Shown one piece after another: positions 59,819 through 64,000 of a DNA stretch of 64,000 nt. Position numbers and translations under genes: made by a program. The notes below the pieces were generated by a model. It was not told the origin of the DNA and did no database searches. It saw only the letters and a program-made list of their open reading frames with translations. How positions within the stretch are numbered: position 1 is the first letter of the stretch; each line of letters starts with the position of its first letter. The DNA is from Geothrix sp. SG200 (GTDB taxonomy: Bacteria > Acidobacteriota > Holophagae > Holophagales > Holophagaceae), in the NCBI RefSeq assembly GCF_022808935.1, contig NZ_JAKZFR010000001.1, positions 248,001 through 312,000 of the forward strand. Direction: 5' to 3'.

Positions 59819-60685
59819 ATGAAGCATTCCCCCTTCTCCCCATTCCCGGCTTTCCGGCTGGCCTTCTTCATGGCCCCGGTTCTCCTCGCCCCGTCCCTCG
59901 CGACCCTGCGGGCCCAGGGCGGTCCCCAGCCGCCGCCCCCGCTCCTGATGGTCTACCGCGAGGCGGTCAAGCCAGGCCACGGCGCCGCCCACGCCGCCAC
60001 CGAGTCCGCCTGGAGCCGGGCCCTGGCCAAGGGCAAGTCCTCGGAGCACTACCTGGGCATGAGCTCCCTCACGGGGCCCTCGGAGGCCTGGTTCTGCATG
60101 GGCTTCCGGTCCTACGCGGACTGGGAGGCCAAGCAGCAGGAGCAGGAGAAGAACATGGCCCTGAAGAAGGAGGTCGACGCCATCTCGCAGAAGGATGGCG
60201 AGCACCTCAGCGAGGCGCAGAGCTTCCTGTCCTCCTACCGGAAGGACCTGAGCTACGGGCCCGACGTGGAGATCGGGAAGATGCGGTACATGCGGGTGCG
60301 CACCTTCCGGGTCAAGCAGGGCATGACCAAGGCCTTCGAGGATGCCGTGAAGATGGCCATCGCCGCCTACGAGAAGAGCCACTTCCCGGCCTCCTTCGCC
60401 TTCTACGAGGTCGAGGCCGGCACCTGGTCGCCCACCTACGTGGTGCTGCGTCCCATGAAGTCCCTGGCGGACATGGACGCGATGGACACCGCCAACAAGG
60501 CCTTCATGGACGCCCTGGGCGAGGAGGGCCGGAAAGCCATGCAGAAGGCGTTCGTGGAAACAGTCAACGGGGTGAGCAACCAGCTCTTCGCCTTCAGCCC
60601 CAAGCTGAGCTACCCCAGCCCCGGCCTCATCGCCAGCGATCCCGCCTTCTGGGCGCCCAAGCCCGCGAAGGAACCCGCGAAGTAG
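59819..60685 (+). CDS. Secreted protein of unknown function
   Basis: A 288-residue protein with a signal peptide (about 1-33, ending LRAQ), start ATG 59819 with GGAGGTG upstream. Two repeats of a short alpha/beta unit are suggested (LMVYREAVKPGHGAAHAATE... and MRVRTFRVKQGMTKAFEDAV), a pattern reminiscent of dimeric alpha-beta barrel (NIPSNAP/ABM-like) domains. I cannot assign a function. It has its own AT-rich upstream region and converges with a membrane gene. Confidence 0.75.
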   Translation: MKHSPFSPFPAFRLAFFMAPVLLAPSLATLRAQGGPQPPPPLLMVYREAVKPGHGAAHAATESAWSRALAKGKSSEHYLGMSSLTGPSEAWFCMGFRSYADWEAKQQEQEKNMALKKEVDAISQKDGEHLSEAQSFLSSYRKDLSYGPDVEIGKMRYMRVRTFRVKQGMTKAFEDAVKMAIAAYEKSHFPASFAFYEVEAGTWSPTYVVLRPMKSLADMDAMDTANKAFMDALGEEGRKAMQKAFVETVNGVSNQLFAFSPKLSYPSPGLIASDPAFWAPKPAKEPAK

Positions 60686-60695
60686 GGCCCGGCGC

Positions 60696-61250
60696 TCAGC
60701 CTTCGTCAACGTCCTGCGGCGGATGCTTGTCTTCCGCCGTGGGCTTGGCGAACCGCTGGGCGCGCAGGTGGAAGTCGTCCGTGAACACCCGGCGCACGGG
60801 CGGGGGCGGGGCGGCGTCGGCCACCCGCTTGGCCTTCCGCACGCGCCACAGGCCCCAGGCGGCGGGCAGAAGGAGCAGCACCGGGTATTCCAGCAGCACG
60901 CGCAGGGGCGTCAGGCGGAACTGGGTGGGGCGCAGCCCGTCGGCGTACCAGGCGTCGAGGATCCACACCTCGTCATCCGGGCGCAGCTCCGCCGCCTCGG
61001 CCTTGGCCATCTTGAGCACCTGCTCCGAGTCCCCCTGCTTCACCGTCACGAAGTCCGTGATCTGGCTGTCGGGGTCCCGGTCGACGCTGCGCACCTCCAC
61101 GTGGGCCACGCCGGGCCGCTGCGCGTGGCAGAAGGGGTTCAGCGCCAGCAGAAAGACCTGCACCAGCAGGATCCACAGCACCGCGCCCACCACCGCCCAG
61201 AGGGCGATGAGGACGGACCAGCGGATCGCGGGGCGGGCGAGGAAGGGCAT
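60696..61250 (-). CDS. Two-span membrane protein, unknown function
   Basis: A 184-residue protein with membrane segments at about 13-36 and 120-136, a beta-rich extracytoplasmic loop between them (VAHVEVRSVDRDPDSQITDFVTV) and a charged cytoplasmic tail. No family recognised. It is 15 bp downstream of the alpha/beta-hydrolase gene in the same direction. Confidence 0.7.
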   Translation of the reverse strand: MPFLARPAIRWSVLIALWAVVGAVLWILLVQVFLLALNPFCHAQRPGVAHVEVRSVDRDPDSQITDFVTVKQGDSEQVLKMAKAEAAELRPDDEVWILDAWYADGLRPTQFRLTPLRVLLEYPVLLLLPAAWGLWRVRKAKRVADAAPPPPVRRVFTDDFHLRAQRFAKPTAEDKHPPQDVDEG

Positions 61251-61265
61251 GGGGGGAGTATCCCA

Positions 61266-62003
61266 TCACCTGGCATTCGGCAGGCGGCCCAGAAAGGCCT
61301 CGATGGCCTGGGCGCAGGCGTCGGGGCGGGTCTGCAGGAGCCAGTGCGGGCCCTGCAGGCGCGTGATGTCCAGGTTGGGCAGGCGGGCGCGGAGCCAGGC
61401 GGTGGCGGAAGGGGGCACCAGGCGGTCCCGGGCGGCGACGAGGGCCAGGACGGGCACGCGGAGATGGCCCAGCAGCGGCGTCTGGTCCACGGCCACCACG
61501 GCGCGCAGGCGGGCCTTCACCGTGGCGGCCGGAACCTGCGGGACCAGGGCGCGCAGGAGGTCCATGAGCGGCTCCGTGGCCCAGCGGCCCAGGAGCAGGA
61601 AGCGGATCACCGCCGCCGGCAGGCGGTTGGGCAGGATGGGCAGCAGCGGCGCCAGCCGGCCCAGGCCGGGCCGCGGATTCTTCGCGAAGGTGCCGCAGAG
61701 CGCCACGCCCACCAGGTACTCCGGCGCCTCCGCCGCCAGGGCCAGGGCCACGGGGCCCGAGAAGGACTCCCCCAGCAGCAGGAAGGGCCGGTCCCGGGGC
61801 AGCAGCGTGCGGGCGAAGTGGGCGCAGGCCGGGTAGGACACCAGGGCCGGCGGATAGCGCACCACCCGCGCCTCAAAGCCCGCGGCCTCCAGGGCCGCCA
61901 CGAAGGGCCCGAACATGATCCCCGTGCCGTCCAGGCCCGGCAGCAGGACCAGGAGCGGACGCTCAGCGCGGGCCGGCGAAGGGTCGGAACCTGGGAGGGA
62001 CAT
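61266..62003 (-). CDS. Alpha/beta hydrolase
   Basis: A 245-residue hydrolase: oxyanion region LLPGLDGTG, nucleophile elbow GESFSG, the acid in ARDRLVPPS and the catalytic His in GPHWLLQ. It looks like an esterase or thioesterase of the general family. The start at ATG 62001-62003. It is likely co-transcribed with the following membrane gene and lies 33 bp after an AraC regulator gene in the same direction. Confidence 0.87.
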   Translation of the reverse strand: MSLPGSDPSPARAERPLLVLLPGLDGTGIMFGPFVAALEAAGFEARVVRYPPALVSYPACAHFARTLLPRDRPFLLLGESFSGPVALALAAEAPEYLVGVALCGTFAKNPRPGLGRLAPLLPILPNRLPAAVIRFLLLGRWATEPLMDLLRALVPQVPAATVKARLRAVVAVDQTPLLGHLRVPVLALVAARDRLVPPSATAWLRARLPNLDITRLQGPHWLLQTRPDACAQAIEAFLGRLPNAR

Positions 62004-62036
62004 GGGGGCAGTATCCCAGCTTCGCGCGGGAAGGCC

Positions 62037-62816
62037 TCAGAGGCAGAACTCCGCCGCGTGGAGGAAGGCCCTCGGGGCCACGCCCACCGCGGCCACGACC
62101 TGGCGGATGAAGTGGGCCTGGTCGTAGTACCCCGCGTCCAGGGCGAGCCGGGTCAGGGGCGTCCCCGGGCGATGGGCGCCGAGGGCCCGGCGCAGGCGGA
62201 GGATGGAGGCCACCTGCTTGGGAGAGGCCCCGACGCCGCGGCGGAAGCGCTTCTCCAGCCCGTCCACGCTCAGGCCGAGCTCTCCCGCGAGGGGCGCGAC
62301 GCGCAGGGACGGATCGGCCCGGAGGGCCCGGAGCGCGGCACCCACCACCGGATCCCTGCGCCAGTCCCGGCGCGCCCTCTGCGCCAGCAGGAACCGCTCG
62401 AGGACGTCCACGCGCGCCCGGTGGTCGCGGGCCGCCCGGATGCCGGCGGAGGCCGCCTCCACCGCCCGGGGATCCGCCAGCTCCTCGAGCGGCAGGGTGG
62501 CCCCGAAGAGCTGGTGCAGCGGCGGATCGAAGAAGGCCCCGGCCGCGCCGTCCCGGAACTTCGCCAGGACGATCCCGCTGCCGGCGGCGGTGACCATGCG
62601 GCGGGCCGTGGCCCGCAGGCCCGTCACGACGTGGTCCGGGACCGCGAGCCGCGTGGCGCCCTCCACCAGACTCGACGAACCCGCGTAGCGGAAGCCGAGG
62701 ATCAGCCCCGTCTCGGGGATGAGCAGCTTCTCCGTGGCGCCGTCCGCCTCGATGATCTCGAAGGCGCGGACGAAGGGGGCGAGCGCTTCGGTCGGGGCGA
62801 AGGCGTGGACCTGCAT
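62037..62816 (-). CDS. AraC family transcriptional regulator
   Basis: A 259-residue regulator with an N-terminal sensing domain (AFAPTEALAPFVRAFEI, DUF6597-like) and a C-terminal double helix-turn-helix (about 165-255): LAGELGLSVDGLEKRFRRGVGASPKQVASI and DAGYYDQAHFIRQVVAAVG. It is divergent from the small ABM-domain gene (113-bp gap) and probably controls it and perhaps the downstream hydrolase. Effector unknown. Confidence 0.9.
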   Translation of the reverse strand: MQVHAFAPTEALAPFVRAFEIIEADGATEKLLIPETGLILGFRYAGSSSLVEGATRLAVPDHVVTGLRATARRMVTAAGSGIVLAKFRDGAAGAFFDPPLHQLFGATLPLEELADPRAVEAASAGIRAARDHRARVDVLERFLLAQRARRDWRRDPVVGAALRALRADPSLRVAPLAGELGLSVDGLEKRFRRGVGASPKQVASILRLRRALGAHRPGTPLTRLALDAGYYDQAHFIRQVVAAVGVAPRAFLHAAEFCL

Positions 62817-62929
62817 GGGGTGATGCTACTCCTGCCTGGAGTTCCTGAATTCATACAAGTTCCAGATGGCCGTCGCGACAAGCATTCGGGAGGCGGCGCG
62901 ATCCGTTCCGCCATCCATCAGGAGCCCCC

Positions 62930-63295
62930 ATGTCCCCCTTCTCCCTCGACCTCGACCGCGAGCCTGGACTCTACTTCCTGCACGACGCCTTCACGGTGCC
63001 GGAGGCCGACCGGGCCGCGTTCACGGACCGGATGCAGCAGAACCTGGCCTTCATCCGCACCCTGCCCGGCTTCCGGGGCCACCTGGTCCTCGAGCAGCGG
63101 GACGGGGCGTCCGCCTTCAACCTCGTGACCCTCGCCGCCTGGGCCAGCCGCGACGCCTACGAAGCGGCGGGCCGCGAGGTCCGCGCCCACTACCAGCGGC
63201 TCGGGTTCGACCTGCCCGCGGCCCTGAAGGGCTGGGGTGTCGAGATGGTGCGGGGGATCTACCAGGCCGCCGAGGTCAGGACTTCCCGGCCGTGA
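62930..63295 (+). CDS. Antibiotic biosynthesis monooxygenase-like (ABM domain) protein
   Basis: A 121-residue ferredoxin-like protein: FLHDAFTVPEADRAAFTDRMQQNLAFIRTLPGF then HLVLEQRDGASAFNLVTLAAWASRDAY, the ABM pattern (quinol or polyketide monooxygenase-like, or haem-degrading-type fold). The substrate is unknown. It is divergent from the AraC regulator. Its last 20 bp overlap the end of the SDR gene on the other strand. Confidence 0.82.
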   Translation: MSPFSLDLDREPGLYFLHDAFTVPEADRAAFTDRMQQNLAFIRTLPGFRGHLVLEQRDGASAFNLVTLAAWASRDAYEAAGREVRAHYQRLGFDLPAALKGWGVEMVRGIYQAAEVRTSRP

Positions 63296-64000
63296 AGCCG
63301 CCATCCACCATCAGGAGGGCCCCGGTGGTGAAGCTGGCCTCGTCGCTCAGGAGGAAGGCCACGGCGTGGGCCACCTCCTCCGGGCGGCCCAGGCGACCCA
63401 GAGGGTGCAGCTCGATGAGCGCCCGGCGCACATCGGGGTCCAGGCCCGAGAGCAGGGGCGTGTCGATGTAGCCCGGCCCCACGGCGTTCACGCGCACGCC
63501 CTTGGCGGCGGCCTCCAGCGCCAGCGTGCGGGTGAGGTTCACCACCCCACCCTTGGCCGCCGAGTAGGCCGCCACCATGGTCTGGCCGAACACGCCCAGG
63601 ATGGACGCGCAGTTCACGATGCTGCCGCTGCCCTGCGGGTACATCTGGCGCAGCGCCGCCCGGGCCACGCGGAACACGCCGATGAGGTTGATGTCGATCA
63701 CCCGCAGGAAGTCCTCGTCGCTGGTGGCGTGGGCCAGGCTCATGCCGCCGATGCCGGCATTGTTGAACACACCGTCCAGGCGGCCCAGCTCCTTGACGGT
63801 GTCGGCGATGAGCCGGTCCACCTGATCCGTGGCGGTGACGTCGCAGGGCAGGAACAGGCAGCGGCCCGCGTGGCGGCCGTCCAGGTCCTTGGCGTGGGCC
63901 ACGCCCTGGGAGGTGGGGAGGTCCGCGAGGACGACGCTGGCGCCCTCCTCCAGGCAGCGAACCGCCGTGGCCAGCCCGATGCCGCTGGCGCCGCCGGTGA
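63276..64000 (-). CDS. Short-chain dehydrogenase/reductase (partial)
   Basis: About 241 residues are present; the 5' end is beyond the window. A Rossmann motif TGGASGIG lies near the right edge, followed by DVT, NNAG, the active-site Ser (GSIVNCASI), YSAAK with the catalytic Tyr-Lys, and the classical SDR end (HPLGRLGRPEEVAHAVAFLLSD, MVDGGFTAG). It should be an NAD(P)-dependent alcohol or keto reductase. Substrate unknown. Confidence 0.92.
   Translation of the reverse strand, partial: TGGASGIGLATAVRCLEEGASVVLADLPTSQGVAHAKDLDGRHAGRCLFLPCDVTATDQVDRLIADTVKELGRLDGVFNNAGIGGMSLAHATSDEDFLRVIDINLIGVFRVARAALRQMYPQGSGSIVNCASILGVFGQTMVAAYSAAKGGVVNLTRTLALEAAAKGVRVNAVGPGYIDTPLLSGLDPDVRRALIELHPLGRLGRPEEVAHAVAFLLSDEASFTTGALLMVDGGFTAGKS

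Overview
The window is 64 kb of high-G+C chromosomal DNA. It carries core housekeeping genes (metK, purA, mutS, rsgA, clpB, clpC, bamA), a diderm envelope (BamA, an OmpH/Skp chaperone, lipoproteins, an outer-membrane barrel) and many signalling proteins (Ser/Thr kinase, GGDEF, HD-GYP, PP2C-type phosphatase, ECF42 sigma factor). A Holophaga/Geothrix-type member of the Acidobacteriota fits best. That placement is an inference from gene content and base composition; no 16S rRNA gene is present.

Layout. 1-8 kb: the start of a [2Fe-2S] oxidoreductase subunit, a GH15 glycosidase, a MarR regulator divergent from a CLC channel across a 39-bp near-perfect palindrome, rsgA, a tRNA-Lys/tRNA-Glu pair with a terminator, and purA. 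8-16.5 kb: a plus-strand run clpC-bamA-ompH-MFS-acyltransferase, with clpC and bamA overlapping at ATGA. 16.5-21.5 kb: a lipase-like lipoprotein, a coiled-coil lipoprotein with a clear terminator, and metK. 21.7-31 kb: a minus-strand HD-GYP / GH3 hexosaminidase / GGDEF operon, clpB, and a large kinase-TPR protein. 31-46.8 kb: an LhgO-like oxidase, a GxxExxY gene framed by inverted repeats, mutS and small partners, a NitT/TauT-type ABC transporter, a YcaQ-like glycosylase with a methyltransferase, fadH, a DUF4388 protein and an acyl-CoA ligase. 46.8-51 kb: a VOC protein, a membrane barrel, a CGNR regulator divergent from a DinB plus PP2C-phosphatase operon, and two small membrane genes. 51-55.5 kb: an ECF42/DGPF locus (sigma factor, two DGPF/YciI proteins, two VOC proteins, a DHFR-like reductase, DoxX) with a TGTCGA-N17-CGAC promoter candidate. 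55.5-64 kb: an M14 peptidase, small metabolic genes, an MFS transporter, a secreted orphan, hydrolases, an AraC regulator and an SDR truncated by the window end.

Many neighbours overlap by 4 bp (ATGA): clpC/bamA, GH3/GGDEF, mutS/PNPOx-like, all three ABC genes, ycaQ/methyltransferase, DinB/phosphatase, DHFR/VOC and DoxX/YciI. This supports the operon calls and fixes several start codons.

The most unusual signal is a set of short-word repeats. At four places (about 21.5, 32.5, 41.7 and 55.6 kb) the DNA holds arms made of degenerate 7-10 nt words in tandem. Three of them form inverted pairs, and one pair encloses a GxxExxY gene encoding a PD-(D/E)XK-like protein. I propose, as inference only, that this is a mobile or maintained repeat system linked to the GxxExxY protein. 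No CRISPR array, prophage, rRNA gene or insertion sequence was seen.
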